From the IMG/VR virus record IMGVR_UViG_3300010970_000079, positions 1 through 23,830 of that record: a DNA stretch of 23,830 bases. One strand, given 5' to 3'. Source of the stretch: a virus. Both the position numbers and the translations under genes were made by a program. Below the pieces are notes generated by a model. That model saw only the letters and a program-made list of their open reading frames with translations, did no database searches and was not told where the DNA came from. Of this stretch, positions 13,264-21,600 are shown in pieces (positions within the stretch are counted from its first letter, which is position 1; every line of letters begins with the position of its first letter).

Positions 13264-14322
13264 ATGGAAGGATTAACGTTCAAGAAGGTAGACTACGAAG
13301 ACAAGTCTATCGCTGAAAAAGAACAAGAGGTTATTGAAGAGGTGGTTGCTGATGAAGCAGTTGCTGATGAAGTAATAGAAGAAAAAATTGAAGAAGCTCC
13401 AGTCGTTGAGTTAGATGACGACGCAGTTCTTTCACATATTAGAACAAAATACAATAAGGAGGTAGACACTATCAATGACTTATTCAAGGAGAGAGTAATC
13501 TCTGAGGAGTTGTCTGAAGACGTGGCTGCATTCAACAAGTATAAAAAAGAGACGGGTAGAGGTATCGAAGACTTTGTGAACTTACATAGAGACCTAGATA
13601 AGGTAGACCCAACAAAACTGTTATCTGACTTCTACAAAGAAAACGGAGACGACGAAGAGGACGTAGAGTATCGAATGAGAAAGTTCAGGTACGACGAAGA
13701 CTTAGACTCTGAAGACGAGATTGAAGAAAAGAAGATAGCACTAAAACAAGAGCTAAAGAAGGCGAAGAAGCACTTCAATGAGCAGAAGGAGCAATACAGC
13801 ACATCTCTTGAGTCAAGAGAACCGCTAGTACCAGAGGCTGATAGAAATGATTTTGAGTCCTACAAAGCAAATAAGACCAGAGTTGCAATAGAGCAAGAGG
13901 AACAACTTAAGAAGTCGAATTATTTTGTTGAAAAAACTAATGAGTTGTTTACCGATAGTTTCGAAGGTTTCGGATTTAAAGTGGGTGACGACAAGGTAGT
14001 ATATAAGCCAACAGATATGAACGCTGCTAAAGCACAGACTGCATTGACAGATCTTATAGGATCATTCCTAGACGACAACGGATATGTTAAGGACGTGGAG
14101 AAGTTCCAAAGAGCTATGACTGTAGCTGGTGATCCAGAGAAGTTCGCAAACTTCTTCTATGATAAAGGGAAGTCCGATTCAGTGACAAACTTTGAGAAGG
14201 ACGGAAAGAACATCGACATGGTTAGAGGAGCATCAGTTCCTTCATCTAAGTCATCTGGGTTACAGCTTAAGGTAGTAAACGATGGTAATAATAGTAACCA
14301 GTTTAAAATAAAAAAACGCTAA
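13264..14322 (+). CDS. Probable capsid scaffold protein
   Basis: A 352-residue, strongly acidic, helical protein between portal and major capsid genes, the usual scaffold position, including in crAss-like genomes. Residues 15-55 are almost all Glu, Val, Ala and Asp, with a short repeat VADEAVADEV. The middle has coiled-coil stretches (EIEEKKIALKQELKKAKKHF). The C-terminal half contains a small folded region (NELFTDSFEGFGFKVGDDK) and ends basic (NQFKIKKR), which suits a capsid-binding tail. The gene begins 21 nt after a promoter and precedes the capsid gene by 12 nt. Identity rests on position and composition rather than a family motif. Confidence 0.72.
   Translation: MEGLTFKKVDYEDKSIAEKEQEVIEEVVADEAVADEVIEEKIEEAPVVELDDDAVLSHIRTKYNKEVDTINDLFKERVISEELSEDVAAFNKYKKETGRGIEDFVNLHRDLDKVDPTKLLSDFYKENGDDEEDVEYRMRKFRYDEDLDSEDEIEEKKIALKQELKKAKKHFNEQKEQYSTSLESREPLVPEADRNDFESYKANKTRVAIEQEEQLKKSNYFVEKTNELFTDSFEGFGFKVGDDKVVYKPTDMNAAKAQTALTDLIGSFLDDNGYVKDVEKFQRAMTVAGDPEKFANFFYDKGKSDSVTNFEKDGKNIDMVRGASVPSSKSSGLQLKVVNDGNNSNQFKIKKR
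13345..13372 (+). repeat. Two 13-bp direct repeats in the scaffold candidate
   Basis: GTTGCTGATGAAG occurs at 13345-13357 and again at 13360-13372 (period 15), encoding VADEAVADE. It is probably a replication-slippage product in a low-complexity acidic region. Confidence 0.8.
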
Positions 14323-14334
14323 AAATTAGAAAAC

Positions 14335-15774
14335 ATGGCAGGATCAATTAATGTATCTCCAGGAGTAGAGTTAACTCCTAGTTCAGTGCAACAAGCACTA
14401 CAAACAAATTATATTACAGACTTCGATTTCTTAACACAGTATCTTCCAGAAACTGACAAGAACGAGTTCGAAGGATACGGAAACCGTACAATCACTGGAT
14501 TCTTACGTAACGTAGGTACAGCAGAGATTCCTTTTGCATCAGACTTAATTAAATGGTCAGAGCAAGGACGTTTGCATACTAAGTATACTGGAGTTAATTC
14601 AAATGATGCTCTTGGTTCAGATACAGCACAATTTACAATTGCATCTGGAGTATGTAACTTTAGAAAAAATCAAGTTGTATTTTTATCTTCTGAAACAACA
14701 TCTGCATCTGCAAAAGCAGTAGTATCTAAAGTTGGTGCAGCAGATTTATTAGCTGTTGATACATTCGAAGTTAAATTTTACACAGCAGCTGGTTCTCCAT
14801 TTGTTGAAGATACTGAAGATGTAACTGCATTCGTTTATGGTTCTGAATTTGCAAAAGGAACTGACGGAATGAGAGGTTCATTAACACCAGAGCCAAAAAT
14901 CTTTGATGTTAAACCAGTTATTATTAAAGACCGTTATGAGATCTCAGGATCTGATATGTCTCAAATTGGTTGGATTGAAGCTACATCTGAAAACGGTGCT
15001 AACGGATTCTTGTGGTACATTAAAGCTGAAGCTGAAACACGTCTACGTTTTGATGACCAGTTAGAGATGATGTCTGTTGAGCATACTAACGCTGAAGCAA
15101 CTTCTGCTGCATTGGCTTACTTATCTCCATCAACGTCTGCTGCTCCTGGTGAAGCTGCTGCTAGTACAGCTGCTGGATCTCAAGGTTTATTTGCTGCAAT
15201 TGAGGAGAGAGGAAACGTATGGGCTGGAGGTAATCCAACTACACTAGGTGACTTCGATACAATTGTTGAGCGTCTTGATGGTCAAGGTTCTATCGCTGAG
15301 AACACATTATTTGTTAATCGTGCATTCTCTTTAGATGTTGATGACATGTTAGGTGCTCAATCTACAGCTACTGGAACATCTTACGGTATGTTTGATAACG
15401 ACAAGGACATGGCTTTGAACTTAGGATTCACTGGATTCCGTCGTGGATCTTATGACTTCTATAAGTCTGACTGGAAGTACTTGAATGACGTAACTCTTCG
15501 TGGAGGTTTAGTTGGTGGAGCAGTTAATGGAGTTTTAGTTCCAGCTGGAACAACTACAGTATACGATCAAGTTCTTGGTCAAAATGCTACTCGTCCGTTC
15601 TTACACGTTCGTTACAGAATGGCTAACAAAGAAAATAGAAAGTTGAAGACTTGGGTGACTGGTTCAGCAGGTGGAGCTTCTAATAGTTCTTTTGATGCTA
15701 TGTACATCGACTACTTATCTGAGAGAGCACTTTGTACTCTTGGTGCACAAAACTTCTTCAAGTTTAACGCATAA
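14335..15774 (+). CDS. Major capsid protein, crAss-like HK97 fold
   Basis: A 479-residue protein that would form the icosahedral shell. It carries the segment EFEGYGNRTITGFLRNV followed by KWSEQGRLHTKY (about 44-84), which I recognise from crAss-like major capsid proteins; the length also fits. Further blocks include MRGSLTPEPKIFDVKPVIIK, DRYEISGSDMSQIGWIEA, FVNRAFSLDVDDML, and a C-terminal LSERALCTLGAQNFFKFNA. Codon choice differs from flanking genes, with more T- or A-ending codons (GCT, TCT, GAA, GGA), as expected for the most highly expressed gene. It lies 12 nt after the scaffold candidate and is followed by a terminator. Confidence 0.93.
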   Translation: MAGSINVSPGVELTPSSVQQALQTNYITDFDFLTQYLPETDKNEFEGYGNRTITGFLRNVGTAEIPFASDLIKWSEQGRLHTKYTGVNSNDALGSDTAQFTIASGVCNFRKNQVVFLSSETTSASAKAVVSKVGAADLLAVDTFEVKFYTAAGSPFVEDTEDVTAFVYGSEFAKGTDGMRGSLTPEPKIFDVKPVIIKDRYEISGSDMSQIGWIEATSENGANGFLWYIKAEAETRLRFDDQLEMMSVEHTNAEATSAALAYLSPSTSAAPGEAAASTAAGSQGLFAAIEERGNVWAGGNPTTLGDFDTIVERLDGQGSIAENTLFVNRAFSLDVDDMLGAQSTATGTSYGMFDNDKDMALNLGFTGFRRGSYDFYKSDWKYLNDVTLRGGLVGGAVNGVLVPAGTTTVYDQVLGQNATRPFLHVRYRMANKENRKLKTWVTGSAGGASNSSFDAMYIDYLSERALCTLGAQNFFKFNA

Positions 15775-15785
15775 CACCTAATACC

Positions 15786-15820
15786 AGAGAGGAGTAGAAA
15801 TATTCCTCTCTATTTTTTTT
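15786..15820 (+). terminator. Intrinsic terminator after the capsid gene
   Basis: An 8-bp perfect stem, AGAGAGGA (15786-15793) with TCCTCTCT (15804-15811), has a 10-nt loop and is followed at once by a run of eight T. It should end or strongly reduce the capsid transcript. Confidence 0.88.
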
Positions 15821-15838
15821 AATTCTAATCTAATAATA

Positions 15839-16597
15839 ATGAAAAAACCGATTGAACTAAAGGACCGTACCTATGTACTGTCAAACGACATGGCTCCACT
15901 GAGCATGTATATTGCATCTAAGGATGGAAGACGTAGCAGGTTGCTATACAACGACCCAGAGACTGGTAGAAATAGATCTATGCGTTACTCACGTAACCAT
16001 GCATCACCATTTTTAGATGAACAAGACGATACAGCTATCGTTGAACCAATAATTTTTTTAGAGGGTATATTAAACGTACCAAAGACTGATAAGTCAAAAC
16101 AAGATTTTTTAGCTATTCATCCTGGTAATGAGGCTAATGGTGGTGGAGTTTTCTTTGAGTACGACCCAGAGGTTGAGGCTCAAGTGAGAATGGAAGAGTT
16201 AGACCTTCGTACAGACGCTATCATTGCTGCAAAACAGTTGGACTTTAATACTATGCTAGGATTAGCAAGAACGTTCTTACGTGGAAACGTTGACAAGATG
16301 TCAACTGCTGAGGTTAAGTATGACCTAATGCGATACGCAGAGAACCACCCATCAGAGTTCTTAGATGCTATTGGAGATCCAGACATGGAACTTAATAACT
16401 TAGCATCTAGAGCAATACAAGAAAAGGTAGTTACAATTAGAGGAGACAAGGATATTTTCTATAACCTAGCTGACAACAAGAAGAAGATTCTTACAGTTCC
16501 TTTTGGGATGAAGCCAGTTGATGCGTTGTCGTCTTGGTTACACTCTGACGAGGGGTTAGACTTCTTCAAGGTTCTTGAGAACATGTTTGCAGAATAA
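15839..16597 (+). CDS. Conserved capsid-downstream protein of crAss-like phages
   Basis: A 252-residue protein encoded just after the capsid gene. The segment YNDPETGRNRSMRYSRNHAS, then PFLDEQDDTAIVEPIIFLEG and LAIHP, is a pattern I recall downstream of the capsid gene in crAss-like phages. The C-terminal half is helical, with LDFNTMLGLARTFLRGNVD and KYDLMRYAENHPSEFLDAIG, resembling repeats found in some phage neck or head-associated proteins. No enzyme motif is seen. It starts 18 nt after the capsid terminator with no visible TAnnTTTG promoter, so it may depend on read-through. A virion or assembly role is likely but unproven. Confidence 0.75.
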   Translation: MKKPIELKDRTYVLSNDMAPLSMYIASKDGRRSRLLYNDPETGRNRSMRYSRNHASPFLDEQDDTAIVEPIIFLEGILNVPKTDKSKQDFLAIHPGNEANGGGVFFEYDPEVEAQVRMEELDLRTDAIIAAKQLDFNTMLGLARTFLRGNVDKMSTAEVKYDLMRYAENHPSEFLDAIGDPDMELNNLASRAIQEKVVTIRGDKDIFYNLADNKKKILTVPFGMKPVDALSSWLHSDEGLDFFKVLENMFAE

Positions 16598-16601
16598 TTA
16601 G

Positions 16602-16609
16602 TACCTTTG
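16602..16609 (+). promoter_or_regulatory. Promoter (TACCTTTG) of the small decoration candidate
   Basis: TACCTTTG lies 4 nt after the previous stop. A TTG at 16575-16577 is 24 nt upstream, slightly long for the consensus. The ATG at 16640 follows a 30-nt AT-rich leader. Confidence 0.65.
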
Positions 16610-16639
16610 TGCCAGTTATTAACTATTAAACATTTTAAA

Positions 16640-16960
16640 ATGGCAAGATTTTTAGAATTCACAATTGGTGCAGCAACATCATTAGTAAAGGATTATATCC
16701 CTACAGATGCAAATTATTTTGTAACAACACCATCAAACGCAACGGTAGTACTTACTGCTGTAGGAGGTGTAGCTACTGCTGATGTAATTACGATTACATT
16801 TACAACTGCTGATGCAACTTATGCATCTCATGCTGCTGTAATTAATGCTTTAGCACAAGATAAAGATTTTAAAGCTGTACCATGTCCAGCTATTATTATT
16901 GTTGACTTACCATTAGTTGGAGCAACACAACAATTGATTACGTCTATCGCAATCGCATAA
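16640..16960 (+). CDS. Small beta-rich protein, capsid decoration candidate
   Basis: A 106-residue protein read from the ATG at 16640 (MARFLEFTIG); an earlier in-frame TTG at 16607 lies within the promoter and is rejected. It is Ala-, Thr- and Val-rich with strand patterns (NYFVTTPSNATVVLTAVGG; ADVITITFTTADATY) and a short helix (HAAVINALAQD), with almost no charge. Codon use is A/T-ending like the capsid gene, implying high expression. It has its own promoter and a strong terminator, so it is a single-gene transcript. An abundant small virion protein, such as an auxiliary capsid protein, fits best. No family is recognised with certainty. Confidence 0.7.
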   Translation: MARFLEFTIGAATSLVKDYIPTDANYFVTTPSNATVVLTAVGGVATADVITITFTTADATYASHAAVINALAQDKDFKAVPCPAIIIVDLPLVGATQQLITSIAIA

Positions 16961-16982
16961 CCCTATTCTATTAGGCTTATTC

Positions 16983-17010
16983 AAGGCACTGCTTCGGTAG
17001 TGCCTTTTTT
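16983..17010 (+). terminator. Intrinsic terminator with a UUCG tetraloop
   Basis: A 10-bp stem (16983-16992 with 16997-17006; one G-T pair) is closed by C(TTCG)G, the very stable tetraloop, and followed by a T run to 17010. It ends the 106-residue gene transcript. The next promoter starts 3 nt later. Confidence 0.93.
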
Positions 17011-17012
17011 AT

Positions 17013-17020
17013 TATCTTTG
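17013..17020 (+). promoter_or_regulatory. Promoter (TATCTTTG) of the neck and tail operon
   Basis: TATCTTTG lies directly behind the terminator T-run. The ATG at 17036 is 15 nt downstream. It probably drives the two ring proteins, the muzzle gene and beyond, as these are spaced by 3, 1 and -4 nt with no other promoter visible. Confidence 0.72.
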
Positions 17021-17035
17021 TATAAATTATAATCA

Positions 17036-17728
17036 ATGATTGACAGCGTTAGAAATACAGTACTATCTATCATCAGCAAGGACAATAGAGGCTACATAAC
17101 TCCGTTCGAGTTTAATCTGTTTGCTAAGCAAGCTCAGATGGAGATATACGAGGACTACATATACACGTACTCAAATGCCATGAACAAGCAGAACGCTCGC
17201 TTGAATGGTATAGGATACTCAAACATAGTTAGAAAGGCAGAGGAGGTCCTAGATATGTTCAGACCAGAGCCACTAGCTCTTACGTACGTGGTGTCACAGT
17301 TTCCACTTCCATCTGACTTATACCTAACACAGACGGTAATATACAACGACTCAGTAGAGGTTGACAAGGCTCCTAGTAATATTTTGAACTTACTAACGTC
17401 AAACATGACTGCTCCTACCACAACGTATCCAGTGTACACACAGTCTAACAACGCCATAAAGGTTTACCCTACAAATATAGTTTCTGACATAACGCTAGAC
17501 TACTTGAGGACCCCAGTTGACCCTAAGTGGACGTGGTTTGGTCTTACTGACGGTGCGCCAATGTTTAACCAGGGAGCGTCCGACTACCAAGACTTTGAGT
17601 TACCAATAGCGGACGAGCCTAAGCTAGTTGTAAAGATCCTTCAGTACGCTGGTATTTCAATCAGGGAGGCAGACATTGCTCAGGCAGCGTCATCTGAAGA
17701 GGTTCAAGATAAACAAGATAAACAATAA
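17036..17728 (+). CDS. Neck or tail ring protein, crAss-like
   Basis: A 230-residue connector protein. The N-terminus, with DNRGYITPFEFNLFAKQAQM (about 17-36) followed by an aromatic helix (YEDYIYTYSNAMNKQNAR), is a pattern I know from crAss-like ring or tail-connector proteins encoded just upstream of the muzzle gene. The middle contains YVVSQFPLPSDLYL and SDITLDYLRTPVDPKWTW, which resemble the beta-domain of podovirus tail-tubular and connector proteins. The C-terminus is acidic and ends in a duplicated DKQ. The next gene starts 3 nt downstream. Which ring of the published crAss001 neck it forms cannot be settled from sequence alone. Confidence 0.8.
   Translation: MIDSVRNTVLSIISKDNRGYITPFEFNLFAKQAQMEIYEDYIYTYSNAMNKQNARLNGIGYSNIVRKAEEVLDMFRPEPLALTYVVSQFPLPSDLYLTQTVIYNDSVEVDKAPSNILNLLTSNMTAPTTTYPVYTQSNNAIKVYPTNIVSDITLDYLRTPVDPKWTWFGLTDGAPMFNQGASDYQDFELPIADEPKLVVKILQYAGISIREADIAQAASSEEVQDKQDKQ
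17705..17728 (+). repeat. 9-bp tandem repeat at the gene end
   Basis: CAAGATAAA occurs twice in tandem (17705-17713, 17714-17722) followed by a partial copy CAATAA that contains the stop codon. It encodes the QDKQDKQ tail of the ring protein and probably arose by slippage. Confidence 0.8.
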
Positions 17729-17731
17729 CAG

Positions 17732-18616
17732 ATGCCAATTACTCCATACCAGTATTACTCAGATCCAGAAAACTATGGGTCGTATCAGTACACAACGTTA
17801 GCGGACATCGTCAACAACTTTATGATAATGTATGTCGGCAACGACAAGCAGATAAATAACGTCAGAAGACACGAGATTATTTTCTACGCCAAGGAGGCTA
17901 TAAAGTTACTGAACTTTGACGCCAAGATAAAGCCAGTCAACTCTATTGAGCTTGAGGTTGGAGACGACTTAAAGTTTATCCTTCCGTCTGACTACGTGAA
18001 CTACATACGCATCTCAATTAACGTCGGAGGAACGCTAAGACCGTTGTACGAGAACAGAATGGCTAACACAGCGTTAGGGTACCTGCAAGACAACAACCTA
18101 AACTTGTTGTTCGACATAGACGGTAACGTACTGACTGGAACATCTAACCTTGACCTATCTAGAGTCAGCCAGACACAGTACAGCGGACCTGGAATCTATA
18201 ACGGATGCATGGGATGGTGCGTAGACGACTGCTGGTACTTCGGATACAACGTCGGTGCTAGATACGGTGCAGACACTAGAGATATGTTCTCAGGACCGTC
18301 CTTTAGAGTAAATAACGGTGTGATAGACTTCTCATCTGGAATTGCTAACCAGTTCGTTGTGTTAGAGTACATATCTGACGGAATGGCTAACGGTGTTGAC
18401 GCTAACATCAACGTGCACAAGTTCGCTGAAGAGTTCGTCAACAGATACATCAAGTGGAAGATACTTAACGGCAAGGTTAACATCCCAGTGTACGACAGAA
18501 AGTTGGCACGTGACGAGAAGCAGGCAGAGTTTAGGAACGCAAAGTTAAGACTAAGCGACATGCACCCATCAAGATTATTAATGAGCCTTCGTGGTCAGAG
18601 TAGACAATTAAAATAA
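17732..18616 (+). CDS. Ring or head-completion protein, crAss-like
   Basis: A 294-residue connector. The N-terminal half (YTTLADIVNNFMIMYVGNDK; RRHEIIFYAKEAIKLLNFDA; DLKFILPSDYVNYIRISIN) matches a protein placed between ring and muzzle genes in crAss-like phages and resembles P22 gp4-type head-completion or T7 gp11-type adaptor proteins: a helical bundle followed by a strand with LPSDY. The C-terminal part has aromatic Gly-rich strands with Cys (GCMGWCVDDCWYFGYNVGAR), then a helix KFAEEFVNRYIKWKIL and a basic end. It begins 3 nt after the previous gene and ends 1 nt before the muzzle gene. Assignment to the first ring below the portal is likely but inferred. Confidence 0.82.
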   Translation: MPITPYQYYSDPENYGSYQYTTLADIVNNFMIMYVGNDKQINNVRRHEIIFYAKEAIKLLNFDAKIKPVNSIELEVGDDLKFILPSDYVNYIRISINVGGTLRPLYENRMANTALGYLQDNNLNLLFDIDGNVLTGTSNLDLSRVSQTQYSGPGIYNGCMGWCVDDCWYFGYNVGARYGADTRDMFSGPSFRVNNGVIDFSSGIANQFVVLEYISDGMANGVDANINVHKFAEEFVNRYIKWKILNGKVNIPVYDRKLARDEKQAEFRNAKLRLSDMHPSRLLMSLRGQSRQLK

Positions 18617-18617
18617 T

Positions 18618-21600
18618 ATGGCAGACATTACAAACGTTTTTGTTGCAGGTAGGATGGACAAGGATCTCGACGAGAGATTAATCCAAGAGGGTGTGTACCG
18701 TAACGCCTTGAATATTGACGTGGACACGGATGAGAATTCCAACATAGGGTCGGCACGTAACTCGTTAGGGAACACACTAATGACTGACCTAGCAAAATTA
18801 TTTAATGTAGAAGAGATATACGCTAAGACCATCGGAGCTGTAACGTACGAGACAGACAACCTAGTGTACTGGATAATTACTGGGGACTTCGACGCTGTTC
18901 TTGAGTACAACGCAATCACTGGTGCTACGACAAGGGTTCTTGCGTGCACAGACGGGACACTTAACTTTAACGAGAACTACATAATCACTGGCATAAACTA
19001 TATAAACGGGTTCCTTTACTGGACAGATGACTTGAATCCACCTAGAAAGATAAACATATCTAGAGCAAAGTCGTATACCATAAATGATCCACTCATTGCA
19101 GACGACATCAGCGTGATAATGGCTCCACCTTTAAACCCTCCTACGCTTAGGTTGTTTAATGACAACACGACGCAAGCTAACAACATGTCTGAGAAGTTTC
19201 TATCGTTCTCTTACAGATACAAGTACATAGACGGTCAGTACAGTGCGATGTCTCCATTATCAGCTATTTCATTTAGTCCGAAAGCTTACGTGTACGACTA
19301 CGCATCTGGGCACAACAAGGCTATGATTAACAAGTTCAACACTGTAGATATAACATTCAATACTGGTGGAAAGAACGTGACTGACGTACAAGTACTTATG
19401 CACGACGAGATGAGTTCTAATATTAGTGTCGTTGAAATATTTAACAAGAAGAAGCTAGGGTTCAGTAACGGGGTACTTCGAACGCTAACATTTAACAACA
19501 ACAAGACATACACGATACTTACATCTGATCAACTTACCAGAACGTTTGATAACGTGCCTCTTCATGCTAAGGCTCAAGACTACGTTGGAAGCAGGCTGAT
19601 GTACGGAAACTACACACAGTTCTACAACGTTGTAGGTGTGAATAACGAGCCAATAAACATCAAGATAAACCTAAAAACTGAATCTGAGGAAGTTAGTTCA
19701 GAGGACCCAAAGAGAACATTTAGATCAGACAGAGACTACGAGGTTGCTATCGAGTACTTAGACAAGTATGGCAGACATACAACTGCACTTACGTCTGCAT
19801 ACTTTAATAATGCTGGATCAAATAACACAGCAAACAATACAATATACATCCCTGCAACACAGTCTGATACAGCTAATAGTCTTATAGCTAGTGTATATAA
19901 TGAGCCACCAGTATGGGCTACTAACTATAGGTTGCTAATAAAGCAGAATAAGAAGGAGTACTATAATATATTCCCAATTCTATACTATATAGACGGTTTT
20001 AATAGACACTTCTTAATAGCTGAATCTGATAGAGATAAGTTTGCGGTTGGTGGGTATGTTATATTTAAGTCAACATCTGGAGGACCTACATACTCTAATA
20101 AACAGTACAAGATACTTCAGTTAAAAAATCAACCTGCTGATTTTTTAGGATATGCTGGTAGTGAGGCAGCTGGTCTTTATTTTACGATAAAGGTAGATTT
20201 CACAACAGAATTAACTAATATCAATCAATTTAATTATTATTCTGTCGGTGTTGGAGGAACAACAGTTTGGGGGAATAATTTAACTGATAGAAATCCTTGT
20301 TTATTATATTATGGAACTTTACCAAGTAATGGATTAATAGCTACATTAGGTACAGTTGATAATCCAATATATTATGGTGCTGGAAATAGCAATGGTATAA
20401 TAGTTGACCCTTCTACAAGTAATGTATTTACACCTACTCCATTACAGTATGATGATGAAAGAATATCTATAGTGATAGATTCTCCTACTACATATACAGC
20501 ATATAAAAATTCAATATCTATTGGTCAACAGTACAACACTAGTCAAGTATTAGCGTCAAATCAACCAATAACATATCTATCAACCGTTAATATAGGAAAT
20601 TATTTTTATGTTCAATTTACACAATCAGCATATACTGTTGGAGATAAATGGGTTTTTAATTGTAGAGCATTTGCAAATCCTTTTCAATTACAAGAAAAAT
20701 CTGCTGTAGCTATAATTCCTGGAGGAGGATCTTGGTCTCCATCAACTCCAGAAGTAGATAGAAAAATATTGCAAAATGCTATTATAAAAATACAAGTAAT
20801 AGAGGACACATTTAATCCTGGAGGATCACAGCAAGGAATGCAACAATTTACACCATCTAATGCTACATATGATAATATTGAGGAGTGGTGGTATGAATCT
20901 GGAGCAAGAGAGGAATTTTCATATATAGATGTTCATCAAAATGATATAAAAGGTAGTTTAGTTAGATTTAGAAGGGGGTCAAATTGGCAAAAAAATAATA
21001 ATGGTGGGCTTTCAGATTTTGAAACAAATCAGATAGAATACGTATCTCTTTTATCTCCAGTTAGAATGTTTATTGCATCTAGCATGCCTAATAACGAAAG
21101 CACAAGTAATTCTGGTTTTGATGCCGACCTATATGATCAACATGGAAACAATCAGAGTAAGTTTCAAGTGTCATTCGAGATTACACAGACCGACACTCCG
21201 ACACTTTGCGAGACAGTTGCGAAGGAGTCTCCACTTGATTTGTACCACGAGACAGCACACACGTACCCAATTATAAAGGGTAAGCACATAGTTAGATGGG
21301 CGTACAAAGACTATACGGCACCTAGTTACGTGGTAATAAATAGTATACAGTACACTAATATTGGTCAACTAATTCCAGGCACACCGATTACATCATCCGA
21401 TATGGAGCACTGGTTCACTGTCGGTGATACAGTTTTCGTGTTATGGAATAATGACGCTAACAACACACTTACTGGGATGTATGAGGTACTACTTATACCT
21501 GACGGATATAACATAGTTATTAACTTACCATTTCCAGGACCAGGGCTAGCAACTCCAGGTAAGGTGTCGTTTAGTGTTACAGATGTAGACCAGACCAACT

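Noticed and set aside
16607-16639. Upstream TTG start for the 106-residue protein
   Set aside because: The TTG is part of the TACCTTTG promoter, so the codon would lie upstream of the transcript start.
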